The translations under genes and the position numbers were made by a program. A model generated the notes under the pieces. It had not been told where the DNA came from. It made no database searches and saw nothing but the letters and a program-made list of their open reading frames with translations. This document shows positions 8,458 through 16,761 of a DNA stretch of 64,000 bases, one piece after another (positions within the stretch are counted from its first letter, which is position 1; the number at the start of each line of letters is the position of its first letter). Source of the DNA: G965225705 sp965225705 (GTDB lineage: Bacteria; Pseudomonadota; Alphaproteobacteria; Caulobacterales; Maricaulaceae); NCBI GenBank assembly GCA_965225705.1, contig OZ245325.1, forward strand, positions 1,364,001-1,428,000, given 5' to 3'.

Positions 8458-9240
8458 ATGTCTCAAAAACTTGAAAATGCTAAAAACCTTTATATGTTCG
8501 GCATTCGCGATGGCCAGTATAAGGAAGCCTTAGACAAATATACAGGGGATAAATATATCCAGCATTCTACGGGGGTTGCTGATGGCAAAGAAGGGTTTAT
8601 TGATTTTTTTGCTCCTTTCACAAAACGCAATCCTATCCGTGATATTGAGGTTATCCGAAGTTTTGAAGACGGTCCTTATGTGTTTCTTCATGTCTATCAA
8701 AACCTGAATAATGGTGAAGCAAAATGGGTCACCATGGATGTGTTTAAAACCGATCACAATGACAAAATGATTGAACACTGGGACGTTATTGCGGCTTATT
8801 CAGAAAATACTGTTAACGGTCATACCATGATAGATGGTCCTCGTGTGGTTAGTGACCTTGATCAGACAAACGCCAACAAAGCTCTGGTAAAGGCTTTTGC
8901 AGAGGATGTTCTGGTCGGCGGAAATTATCAAAATTGCAGCCATTATATCTCATCAGAGAAATATATTGAGCATAATCCACAGATGGGGGATGGTTTAGAA
9001 GCTTTTATCCAGTTTTTTGAAGAGCAAAAAGCATCAGGTCATCCAGTTCAATATAAAAAAATCCATAAGCTTATAGGTCAGGGTAATTTTGTTCTCATTT
9101 ATTCTCTCGTTATTTTCCAGGGGGAAGAATATGCCTGTTTTGATCTGTTCAGTATCGAGAATGGCCTGATCACAGAACACTGGGATACTCTTGAGCCTAT
9201 CCTCCCACCTAATCAATGGAACAATAGCGGTAAATTTTAA
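8458..9240 (+). CDS. Tandem SnoaL/NTF2-like protein
   Basis: 260 residues made of two related cone-shaped NTF2-fold domains, at about 1-125 and 135-255. Each half has the same landmarks. The first has YIQHSTGVADGKEGFIDFF and, near its end, IEHWDVI. The second has YIEHNPQMGDGLEAFIQFF and, near its end, ITEHWDTLEPI. This resembles the group annotated as predicted SnoaL-like aldol-condensation-catalysing enzymes, usually one domain of about 130 residues. The present protein looks like an internal duplication and fusion. The ATG at 8458 has AGGGAG eight bases upstream; the in-frame TTG at 8452 is less likely. No neighbour hints at a substrate. Confidence 0.85.
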   Translation: MSQKLENAKNLYMFGIRDGQYKEALDKYTGDKYIQHSTGVADGKEGFIDFFAPFTKRNPIRDIEVIRSFEDGPYVFLHVYQNLNNGEAKWVTMDVFKTDHNDKMIEHWDVIAAYSENTVNGHTMIDGPRVVSDLDQTNANKALVKAFAEDVLVGGNYQNCSHYISSEKYIEHNPQMGDGLEAFIQFFEEQKASGHPVQYKKIHKLIGQGNFVLIYSLVIFQGEEYACFDLFSIENGLITEHWDTLEPILPPNQWNNSGKF

Positions 9241-9534
9241 GATATGAGGCTGTCAACCGCCACACCGGGGCTTCACATGACGTATAAACAGCTTATCCGC
9301 TCTGCCTGAAACTCTGATCCAGAAAAACAGGTTTGTGGGGGTTTTTAATTTCCTCTCTCTGTTGTTCTGTATGAATCTTCTTTTACCTATATAAAAACAG
9401 GCAGACCTCCCATGCCCTCTGGGGGCTCTTTTAAAGGAAGAAAGCCATATTTCCTGAAAGGGTTAGCCTTTTATCGGTTTAAGAAAAATAAAAAAAGGGT
9501 TTTTAAATATAGATATCTCTTATAATATATTTTC
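9241..9534. other. Intergenic region with an extended -10-like box at its end
   Basis: A 294-base A/T-rich gap with no gene. TATAAT at 9521-9526 lies only 8 bases before the ATG of the next gene, and no Shine-Dalgarno lies between them. If this is the promoter, the transcript would start at or near the initiation codon. The -35 region (GGTTTT, near 9498) is weak. Confidence 0.35.
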
Positions 9535-9966
9535 ATGCAAACACTTCCCTACAACCCTCAGCTTCTTCATCTGGCAGCCAATATTCCTCTTCTCGGCCGT
9601 CTTGAAAAACCTGATGCCACAGCCCGTGCGATATCACGCCTTTGTGGATCCTGGTTAGAAGTGGATATTAAGCTTGACAACGGACGTATTCAGGACTTCC
9701 GTCAGCGCCTTGAAGCCTGTGCCCTGGGGCAGGCATCAGCCGCCATTCTTGGCCAGAATATCCCTGGTGCAAGCCCTCAGGAAATCCGTCAGGCTTATAA
9801 AGTCTTCAAAACTATGCTGAAGGAAAAAGGACCACCTCCAAAGGGGCGTTTTCAGGATCTGGCCATGCTTGCAGAGGTTCATGACTACCCCCAACGCTAT
9901 ACCTCCACGCTCCTACCCTTTACGGCTCTGTTAGAAGCACTTGATAAACTCTCAGAAGACACATAA
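9535..9966 (+). CDS. IscU/NifU N-terminal-like iron-sulfur scaffold
   Basis: 143 residues resembling the IscU/NifU-N fold on which [2Fe-2S] clusters are built. Two of the three scaffold cysteines are present: C37 in RLCGSW and C62 in LEACALGQASAAIL, with the typical small-residue stretch after it. At the position of the third cysteine (HCS in IscU) the sequence reads QRYTSTLLPF near residue 121, without Cys. Such two-cysteine relatives occur in alphaproteobacteria, so it may be a specialised or regulatory member. No isc or suf genes are nearby. The start codon is preceded by TATAAT rather than a ribosome site. Confidence 0.8.
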   Translation: MQTLPYNPQLLHLAANIPLLGRLEKPDATARAISRLCGSWLEVDIKLDNGRIQDFRQRLEACALGQASAAILGQNIPGASPQEIRQAYKVFKTMLKEKGPPPKGRFQDLAMLAEVHDYPQRYTSTLLPFTALLEALDKLSEDT

Positions 9967-10256
9967 AAAAACCTTGTAGATTTTCAACACACATACATTC
10001 TTTCAGGCTGTTCCCCGATCCCACTTCTAAGATTTATCAATTCTGTCACACTGTTTTTTTGAACCTGCCACCTGATCCGGCTCTTTTCCCTTTTTTAAAA
10101 ACATGTTACACCCTCTGATAACATGTTTTTCTGAGCAGAGAATGATGATAATTTCTGTTTTCATAAGGCTTTTTCAACAGGTCTTAAGCATGTAACTTTT
10201 CTCTCCCTATAAAAATTTTATTTTCCTCAAAAACAGAAGAAGTTCGGGATCTTTTT

Positions 10257-11429
10257 ATGAAGATTATAACAAAAACAGAAGACCTTACATCCTTTTGCCA
10301 CTCCTTAAGTAAAGAAGATTTCGTCACGGTAGATACGGAATTTATGCGTGAAGGCCGCTATTGGGCACGGCTTTGCCTTATTCAGCTTGCCGGTCCCGGG
10401 GATGAGGCTATTCTTGATCCCCTGGCAGAGGGGCTTGATCTTTCTCCTTTTTTTGACCTCATGCAAAAAGAAAGTACCACCAAGGTCTTTCATGCCGCCC
10501 GTCAGGATCTTGAGATTTTTTATAAACTCTCCGGCCACCTCCCCCACCCTTTTTTTGATACACAAATAGCAGCTCAGGCTTTAGGTCTTGGGGACTGTAT
10601 TTCTTATGATGACCTTGTGCAGGCCCGTCTTCAGCGCCCTGTCAACAAAGGATCACGCTATACAGACTGGGGACGGCGCCCCTTAAGCCGGGAGCAGCTT
10701 TCCTATGCCATTTCAGACGTCACAGAACTCCGCGATCTTTACCCCTCTCTTCTTGGTGAGCTGAAAGAACGGGACAGACTCACCTGGATAGAGGAGGAAA
10801 TGTCTAAATTAACTAATCCTGACCTTTATACCTTCAACCCTGAAACAGCCTGGAAAAAAATTAGAATACGCAAAGCAAAACCTCAGTTCTTAGCCTTCCT
10901 AAAAACTGCAGCAGCCTGGCGGGAGGAAGAAGCACAAAAACAGGATAAACCACGCAGCCGTTTTCTCAGAGATGAAACCCTCACGGCCATCGCTCATAAC
11001 CCTCCTAAAAAACTTCAGGATTTTGAGTCCATACGGGGAATTCCCAAAGGTTTTCAAAACTCTCAGTCCGCAGCGCGACTTTTTAAACGTCTGCAGGAGG
11101 TCTTTAAAAACCCCGGTGCCCATACCCCGGAGATCTCTCAGCATATAAAACCCTCACCTTCCGCACAAAACAAAGCAATCCTGGAACTGTTGCGGGTTTT
11201 ACTACAGCTTAAAGCCGCAGAGCATGAGGTCTCTCCTAAACTTATGGCCAGTCAGGATGATCTTGAAACACTCCTTAAATCTCACCCCGATCATTCCCCT
11301 TTATTACAGGGCTGGCGGAGTGATATTTTTGGCCATGATGCGCTGAGACTTCTTAAAGGAGAGGTGGCCATGAAACTTCAGGGGCAAAAGGTGAAACTTA
11401 TCAGCACAGGAGAAGTTTCTGAGACTTAG
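10257..11429 (+). CDS. rnd: Ribonuclease D
   Basis: RNase D trims tRNA 3' ends as a 3'-5' exoribonuclease. The 390-residue protein has the DEDDy catalytic set: VDTEFMREGRYWARL at the N-terminus, HAARQDLEIFY, TDWGRRPLSREQLSYAISDV with the catalytic Tyr and Asp, and a helical HRDC region after about residue 205 (RFLRDETLTAIAHNPP). Length and layout are normal. The C-terminal HRDC repeats look complete. It is the only gene between the scaffold gene and the peptide locus that begins at 11581, and it appears to be single-gene transcribed. Confidence 0.95.
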   Translation: MKIITKTEDLTSFCHSLSKEDFVTVDTEFMREGRYWARLCLIQLAGPGDEAILDPLAEGLDLSPFFDLMQKESTTKVFHAARQDLEIFYKLSGHLPHPFFDTQIAAQALGLGDCISYDDLVQARLQRPVNKGSRYTDWGRRPLSREQLSYAISDVTELRDLYPSLLGELKERDRLTWIEEEMSKLTNPDLYTFNPETAWKKIRIRKAKPQFLAFLKTAAAWREEEAQKQDKPRSRFLRDETLTAIAHNPPKKLQDFESIRGIPKGFQNSQSAARLFKRLQEVFKNPGAHTPEISQHIKPSPSAQNKAILELLRVLLQLKAAEHEVSPKLMASQDDLETLLKSHPDHSPLLQGWRSDIFGHDALRLLKGEVAMKLQGQKVKLISTGEVSET

Positions 11430-11580
11430 AACCGTGATCTCCGGGATAGGGGGGAGACAAGGGTAAAAATATTTTAAAATAAAAAAATATAAATCTTTTT
11501 GACTTAAGGTTAAATTAAATTTACCATTCCCTCGTTAAGCTTAGAGGGATAAGGGCCTTTACCTTTATCTCAGGAGTTTG

Positions 11581-11864
11581 ATGATGACCAATATGTTGCC
11601 TTCCTATGATTATTGTGGACAAACCCATAATTTTGAGCTGGCCCTCACCTCTACATCTTCCCAAACTGGTATCAGAGGACTGGAAGATGAAGAAGTCAAT
11701 CAGCTTTCAGGGGGGATTACATGCGTGCTCTTCGTATAACTGGTCCTTCTTTCGCAAAAATTGGCTAGGAATGGCTCATGGAAAATGGTGGTTCTATTCT
11801 GAGTGCTGCCGGGGATATGATGAATACACTTGATTCCTTAAATCGGGGTGTTGATCCCACCTGA
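11581..11864 (+). pseudogene. Decayed double-glycine-leader peptide gene
   Basis: CAGGAG lies just before an ATG at 11581. The frame reads MMTNMLPSYDYC and so on, up to a leader end TGIRGLEDEEVNQLSGG (GG at residues 44-45). It then adds only ITCVLFV before a stop at 11737. The leader end matches that of the intact peptide at 47896-48081. Just after the GG codons is a run of six G (11710-11715). Restoring one G would continue into a frame with normal composition (DYMRALRITGPSFAKIG), interrupted by one TAG at 11766, then EWLMENGGSILSAAGDMMN to a TGA at 11862. Dropping one G gives a Trp/Cys/Tyr-rich frame to 11833 that looks like a shadow. I infer a bacteriocin-like precursor broken by a frameshift and a nonsense codon. 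A short expressed peptide cannot be excluded. Confidence 0.6.
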
Positions 11865-11902
11865 TTCAAAGCCCATGACTGATAAAATTCCTGATATATG
11901 AT

Positions 11903-11957
11903 ATCTGAACCGGGCGTTTTGAAGGCTTTTCAGGTTTTAACTCGTCCCGGTTCAGAT
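11903..11957 (+). repeat. 12-bp perfect inverted repeat (hairpin) between peptide gene and membrane gene
   Basis: Arms ATCTGAACCGGG (11903-11914) and CCCGGTTCAGAT (11946-11957) are perfect complements around a 31-base loop. The stem begins 39 bases after the end of the peptide remnant and ends 50 bases before the next start codon. No T-run follows the second arm, so an intrinsic terminator is not certain. RNA processing or a regulatory stem is equally possible. The intact peptide locus at 47.9 kb has a hairpin in the same relative place. Confidence 0.6.
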
Positions 11958-12007
11958 GCTCATATTGTAGTGATGAGATTAAAGCTGCCCTTTTAGAGAG
12001 ATTTTTT

Positions 12008-12622
12008 TTGGCCTACCCCCATATTTTTATCCCGCTTTATCTTGTAGAAATCACGCTTCTTATCCTGCTGAGTTTTCGTATCCTAAAGTCCCGTATCCGC
12101 CCCAAAAGAATGGGACTAGTTTTTTTATATTTCTTTTTTTTCCTGCTTGTTTTGGTCCTCCCTCTCAGCTTCATAGGAGATATATTAAAAAACAAAGCTC
12201 CCCATGTTCTTAGCAGTTTTTTTATCGCAGGTGTTTTTTTCGCTGCTTTTTCAGAAGAAATTGCCCGTTTCTTTATCCTGCATCATAGTCGTCAGGATAA
12301 AACCCCTGTCAATGCCTGGGAAATGGGCATGGTTATAGCACTTTTTGAAACTCATCAATGGCTTTTTTATGCAACACCTCAAAATATAACAGAGTTTGGG
12401 TTTTGGGGTGTCATAGGTCTTTTTCTCTTCTCCTCCTTAACCTATATAACAGACCTCCTGGGTCATACTTTCTTTTCTTATCTCCAGATACGCTTTCTTC
12501 TGGAAAGAAGAGGACCAAGCCTCAAAAAATTTATCACCTTTTTTCTCATAGTTTTTCTACATACCAGTTTTAATGCCACCCTTTATTTTGTTCTTAAAAA
12601 AACAGAGAGTATTCCTTTTTAA
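12008..12622 (+). CDS. PrsW/CPBP-like intramembrane metalloprotease-type membrane protein
   Basis: 204 residues starting at TTG 12008, with AGAGAG upstream and no better start. It has about six to seven hydrophobic segments. The motif set fits PrsW- or CPBP-type membrane proteases: FSEEIARFF (E83, E84), ALFETHQ (E114), LGHTFFSY (H153) and LHTSFNATLYF (H185, N189). In Gram-positive bacteriocin loci, proteins of the CPBP group often act as immunity factors. Here the gene sits just downstream of a decayed double-glycine-leader peptide, so an immunity or peptide-processing role is a reasonable inference. No direct evidence shows this. It converges on ppx, with 40 bases between the stops. Confidence 0.65.
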   Translation: MAYPHIFIPLYLVEITLLILLSFRILKSRIRPKRMGLVFLYFFFFLLVLVLPLSFIGDILKNKAPHVLSSFFIAGVFFAAFSEEIARFFILHHSRQDKTPVNAWEMGMVIALFETHQWLFYATPQNITEFGFWGVIGLFLFSSLTYITDLLGHTFFSYLQIRFLLERRGPSLKKFITFFLIVFLHTSFNATLYFVLKKTESIPF

Positions 12623-12662
12623 ACGGGGTTTACGTCGAAGCTCCAGAGATCTGAAAACAGGT

Positions 12663-14156
12663 CTAAATAGCTTCAGATTTAAAAAGCATAGCGGCATGTT
12701 TAAGGCGTGTTTCGAATTTATCTGGAAGAGGAATATTTTTATTATCATTTTTTACCTGAAAAGAAAGATTTTCATCTTTAAGTTTCAGAACAAAAGAAGA
12801 TAAAACACCTGGTGTATGTGCTGCAAGATCAGCCCCAAGTCGTAAAACCGCGCCAAGGACACGGGCTTCCTGACACCCCCCCTCTGACAAAAGTGCGCGT
12901 GCCTCTGTGGGAAAGATATCTCCCCCCCCATGACGTTCTGCCAAAGCCAGGGCTAAAAACACACGTTCTTCATGGGAAAGAGAGGGCAAAGGGGCCTGAA
13001 GAATCTCGGTTGCTGTTGCTAAGACCCGGAAATCAGGATGATATTTTATACCAAAATCATGAAGGCGTGCAGCCATATTATAGAGAGTATCAGCACGTGT
13101 TTTCTCAAAAACAGAAGGATAATTTTTAAAAACAGGGGAAATCCATGACGCCAGAGCCTGACCAAAAGCACGCCCTTCCTCCACAAGCAGATCAGAAAAT
13201 ATCGTAAGGTGATCTGTAGTTATTCCCTCACCTTCTTTATGGAAATTTTTATAAAGAGCCCCCTCCCTCACCCCATAGGCCGAGATAACAGCGGAGCTAA
13301 ACATGCCACACTTAAACAGGTTTAAGAGAAGATAACATGCCCAGGACAAATAAGGGGATCTGCGGCGACTGACACCCGGTATACGGGCCAGATCTTCAGC
13401 TTGTCTTGTCTCTATCCATGAGGACAGCGCCTTTATACCTTCTCCGGAAAAACGATAGCCCTGCAAAATAGGTAAAGGATAGCCACGACGATGCATATCT
13501 ATATGCGCAAGGGCACGCCATGCGCCCCCCACAGCATAAAAAACAGAAGACTTCCCTGCCTTCTTAAAAAGGGGATCGGCCTGTTTCAGGGCTTTGGTGA
13601 TCAGGGCCTTATGCTCTGCTGTATGCTTAGTAACGTCCTGAGAGAAAGGAACAGACAGGGGGCCAAGTTCCAAGCTTACCCCCATACTTACCTTCTGATC
13701 TTTCAGGCGGGCAAGCTCCAGAGATGATCCCCCTAAATCCCCGGCAATACCCTCTGCCTCAGGGGAACCAAGCAAAACACCAAACGCAGCATAACGTGCC
13801 TCTTCTCCACCAGAAAGACACTTAAGAACAAGGCCGGTTTCCTGATTCACACGTTTTATAAATGCTTTGCCATCTTCAGCATTCCTGACAGCAGCTGTTG
13901 CAAATGCTGATGCAAGATCAGAGCCCCGCATCTGAAGAATCATAGAAAAGCGTTTAAGGATACGCAGAGCCTGATCAACACCTTTTTGAGAAAGCCTCCC
14001 TGTTGTATGGAGATCCCGCCCAAGTCCTGCCATGCTTTTCTCATTGACAAGAGTTCGGAAAACACCATTTTTTACAGCGTAAATAACCAGACGAACTGAA
14101 TTAGATCCAACATCAATGACAGCCGTTTCCTGAAAAGACTGTGCCGTTTTACCCAT
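12663..14156 (-). CDS. ppx: Exopolyphosphatase / Ppx-GppA phosphatase
   Basis: Ppx/GppA enzymes release phosphate from polyphosphate or convert pppGpp to ppGpp. The 497-residue protein starts at ATG 14156 with AAGG upstream. It carries the sugar-kinase/Hsp70 actin-like core: AVIDVGSNSVRLVIY at the N-terminus, ATAAVRNAEDG, LSGGEEARYAAFG and IAGDLGGSSLELA. The C-terminal half has the HD-like helical region with ARLHDFGIKYHPDF and LALAERHGGGDI. ppk lies directly upstream on the same strand, so polyphosphate synthesis and breakdown are encoded together. Ppx versus GppA specificity cannot be read here. Confidence 0.94.
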   Translation of the reverse strand: MGKTAQSFQETAVIDVGSNSVRLVIYAVKNGVFRTLVNEKSMAGLGRDLHTTGRLSQKGVDQALRILKRFSMILQMRGSDLASAFATAAVRNAEDGKAFIKRVNQETGLVLKCLSGGEEARYAAFGVLLGSPEAEGIAGDLGGSSLELARLKDQKVSMGVSLELGPLSVPFSQDVTKHTAEHKALITKALKQADPLFKKAGKSSVFYAVGGAWRALAHIDMHRRGYPLPILQGYRFSGEGIKALSSWIETRQAEDLARIPGVSRRRSPYLSWACYLLLNLFKCGMFSSAVISAYGVREGALYKNFHKEGEGITTDHLTIFSDLLVEEGRAFGQALASWISPVFKNYPSVFEKTRADTLYNMAARLHDFGIKYHPDFRVLATATEILQAPLPSLSHEERVFLALALAERHGGGDIFPTEARALLSEGGCQEARVLGAVLRLGADLAAHTPGVLSSFVLKLKDENLSFQVKNDNKNIPLPDKFETRLKHAAMLFKSEAI

Positions 14157-14255
14157 ATCATACCTTTTTATGAAGTTTTAAACTCATACGTTTTGACAAA
14201 AAATCCTTCAAAAAAAAAGGAAAAACCGATATGTTTTTCTCCATTTCACAGGGTG

Positions 14256-16640
14256 TTATGAAAGCTCTGGTGGCGCATGATCACTCAAAGCCTCCCCCCG
14301 CCCGGAAAGAGAAGGCGTGTTCATAAAATAGGTGTGTGCATTAAAAAGTCTTTTATCTACAGGTCCACAAACACGTTGATAACGACCATCAGAGCCCATA
14401 TACCAACTCTGGGCCTCATCTTTAAGATTGGCCACCATGATTTGGTGAAGAATATGGTTATGCACAGTAGAATTTTCTACAGGACATAAAATTTCAACAC
14501 GGTGATCAAAATTACGGGGCATCCAGTCTGCCGAAGATAAAAAGACTTTGGCCTGAGGAGAAGGAAGAGCCTCCCCATTTGCAAAGCAGACAATGCGTGC
14601 ATGTTCCAAAAAACGCCCGACAATGCTTTTCACACGAATACGCTCTGAAAGCCCCGGAAGACCCGGACGCAAGCAACAAATTCCACGTACAATAAGGTCA
14701 ATATCAACACCCTTTTGGCTTGCCCGATACAGTGCATCAATCATATCAGGGTCTACAAGAGCATTAAGTTTTGCCCACACCGCAGCAGGACGCCCCGCAC
14801 TGGCATTTTGAACCTCCTGCTCTAAAAGCTCTAAAAGAGTGTCCTTAAGGTTGAGAGGAGAAATAGATAAATGTTCCAGTTTTTCAGGGTGCGCATAACC
14901 GGTAATATAGTTAAACACACGGCCCGCATCACGGCATAAGCCGGGTGAAGCCGTAAACAGGGAAAGATCCGTATAAACACGTGCTGTAACAGGATGATAA
15001 TTTCCTGTTCCATAATGGGCATACGAGCGTAAAGCTCTCCCTTCACGACGTATGACAAGGCTTGTCTTGGCGTGAATCTTATAGTCTAAAAAGCCGTAGA
15101 CCACCTGAACGCCTGCCCGCTCCAGATCGCGGGCCCACTGAAGATTAGCTTCTTCATCAAAACGGGCTTTAAGCTCAACCAGGGCAGTAACATTCTTACC
15201 AGCTTCTGCAGCTTCTATCAGGGCCGCAACAATAGGGCTGTCCTGACTTGTTCGATAAAGCGTCTGTTTAATAGCAACGACATCAGGATCATGCGCCGCC
15301 TGTTCTAAAAAGCTTATCACCACATTAAAGCTTTCATAAGGGTGATGGACAAGAATATCCTTCTCCCGTATGGCAGCAAAACAATCACCGCCATTGTGAA
15401 GAATACGCTCTGGAAAGCGGGGCTCATAAGGGGGAAACTGTAGATCAGGACGATCAGGCGTGATAAGTTGTGAGACCTGTTCCAAACCCAAAATACCATC
15501 AATAATGACAAGGCCCTGAGGCCCAGGCTTCAAATGCTCAGCAATAAAATTCCTTAAAGAAAGGGACATAGAATTGTCTATCTTTAAGCGCACAAGTTTG
15601 CCGCGCCGACGCTGTTTTAAAGCAGTTTCAAACTGACGGACCAGATCTTCAGCCTCATCCTCAATTTCAATATCACTATCACGTATCAGACGAAATGTTC
15701 CACTATCCTCCAAACTATATCCCGGAAAAATCATCTCAAGAAAAAGAGTTAAGACTTTTTCAAGGGCAATAAAGCGCTTTTCAGGATACTCCCCCTGCCC
15801 CCGATGTCTGGAAGACACATCAATAAAACGCTTTACCCCCTGAGGTATAGGAAGAAGGGCTTTCATAGTCTGACCATCAGCCTTCTTCCTTAAGTCAAGG
15901 GCAAGAGCAAAACCAAGATTAGGCAGGAAAGGAAAAGGATGGGCAGGATCAATCGCCAAAGGCGTGAGAAGTGGGAAAATATGTTCCAGAAAATAATTAT
16001 GAAGCCAGTCTTTTTCTTCCGGCCTTAGTCCATCTGTCTCCAGAACATGGATATTATGAGAAGAAAGCTCTTCTTTAAGAGCCAGCCAGCGCGTTTGTTG
16101 CTGTTCCATAAGGGCTCCGGCCAGTTCATTAATAAGTTCAAGCTGACGCGAAGGGGTGAGACCATCCTGACTTGGCCTGAGAATACCTTTACGCTCCTGC
16201 GCGCGAAGACCCGCAACACGCACCATATAAAATTCATCCATATTACTGGCTGATATAGATAAAAAGCGTAAGCGTTCCAAAACAGGATGGGCACTGTTTT
16301 CAGCTTCCTGTAAAACACGAGCATTAAAATTAAGCCAGGACAATTCACGGTTAAGAAAACGATGAGGTGTATTCATCAAACGATGATTATCCCCTTCACC
16401 CTGAAGCTTTCCTGCCTCAGATACAGGGAAGGTCGTGTTTTCCTCAGACTCCTGTTTAAGCGTATCAAGCCCTTCCTGTTTACAGGGTATATTCTGGTCT
16501 GATATATCAGAAAAAAAATCACGCTTTTGTAGATTATCCTGCATATCCATATGTCCGGAAAAAGAGGCGCCGTCAGGAACAGAGGGTGAATGCCGTTCGC
16601 CTTCCTCAAAAGGCAGCATCACTGTTTTTTGCGTACTCAT
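14256..16640 (-). CDS. ppk1: Polyphosphate kinase 1
   Basis: PPK1 polymerises the terminal phosphate of ATP into polyphosphate. About 794 residues; the family core begins near residue 100 at RFLNRELSWLNFNARVL. Other landmarks are SISASNMDEFYMVRVAG, FPPYEPRFPE, HHPYESFNVV, VAIKQTLYR, YKIHAKTSLVIRREG (with the catalytic His of the phospholipase-D-like domain), THYGTGNYH-type spacing at AHYGTGNYHP, and SSADWMPRNFDHRVE. I chose ATG 16640, preceded by AGGAGG and AGGAAAG. The nine codons before it lack support. The first 95 residues are an acidic, low-complexity extension (about PFEEGERHSPSV to GEGDNHRLMNTP) not seen in most PPK1 proteins. It lies between hda (upstream) and ppx. Confidence 0.96.
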   Translation of the reverse strand: MSTQKTVMLPFEEGERHSPSVPDGASFSGHMDMQDNLQKRDFFSDISDQNIPCKQEGLDTLKQESEENTTFPVSEAGKLQGEGDNHRLMNTPHRFLNRELSWLNFNARVLQEAENSAHPVLERLRFLSISASNMDEFYMVRVAGLRAQERKGILRPSQDGLTPSRQLELINELAGALMEQQQTRWLALKEELSSHNIHVLETDGLRPEEKDWLHNYFLEHIFPLLTPLAIDPAHPFPFLPNLGFALALDLRKKADGQTMKALLPIPQGVKRFIDVSSRHRGQGEYPEKRFIALEKVLTLFLEMIFPGYSLEDSGTFRLIRDSDIEIEDEAEDLVRQFETALKQRRRGKLVRLKIDNSMSLSLRNFIAEHLKPGPQGLVIIDGILGLEQVSQLITPDRPDLQFPPYEPRFPERILHNGGDCFAAIREKDILVHHPYESFNVVISFLEQAAHDPDVVAIKQTLYRTSQDSPIVAALIEAAEAGKNVTALVELKARFDEEANLQWARDLERAGVQVVYGFLDYKIHAKTSLVIRREGRALRSYAHYGTGNYHPVTARVYTDLSLFTASPGLCRDAGRVFNYITGYAHPEKLEHLSISPLNLKDTLLELLEQEVQNASAGRPAAVWAKLNALVDPDMIDALYRASQKGVDIDLIVRGICCLRPGLPGLSERIRVKSIVGRFLEHARIVCFANGEALPSPQAKVFLSSADWMPRNFDHRVEILCPVENSTVHNHILHQIMVANLKDEAQSWYMGSDGRYQRVCGPVDKRLFNAHTYFMNTPSLSGRGEALSDHAPPELS

Positions 16641-16761
16641 CTTTCCTGTCCTCCTGAACACCTGCACAGGAAACAGGAAAATATGTACTTTAGTTTAAGA
16701 AAAAAAAACAAAGCCCTTATCGTGCAGAAGACAGTGAGGCTTATGGATTTTACACTATTCA

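Noticed and set aside
11606..11833. 75-codon frame over the decayed peptide gene
   Set aside because: Its Trp/Cys/Tyr-rich composition and poor start look like a shadow. It matters only as one alternative reading after the GG site.
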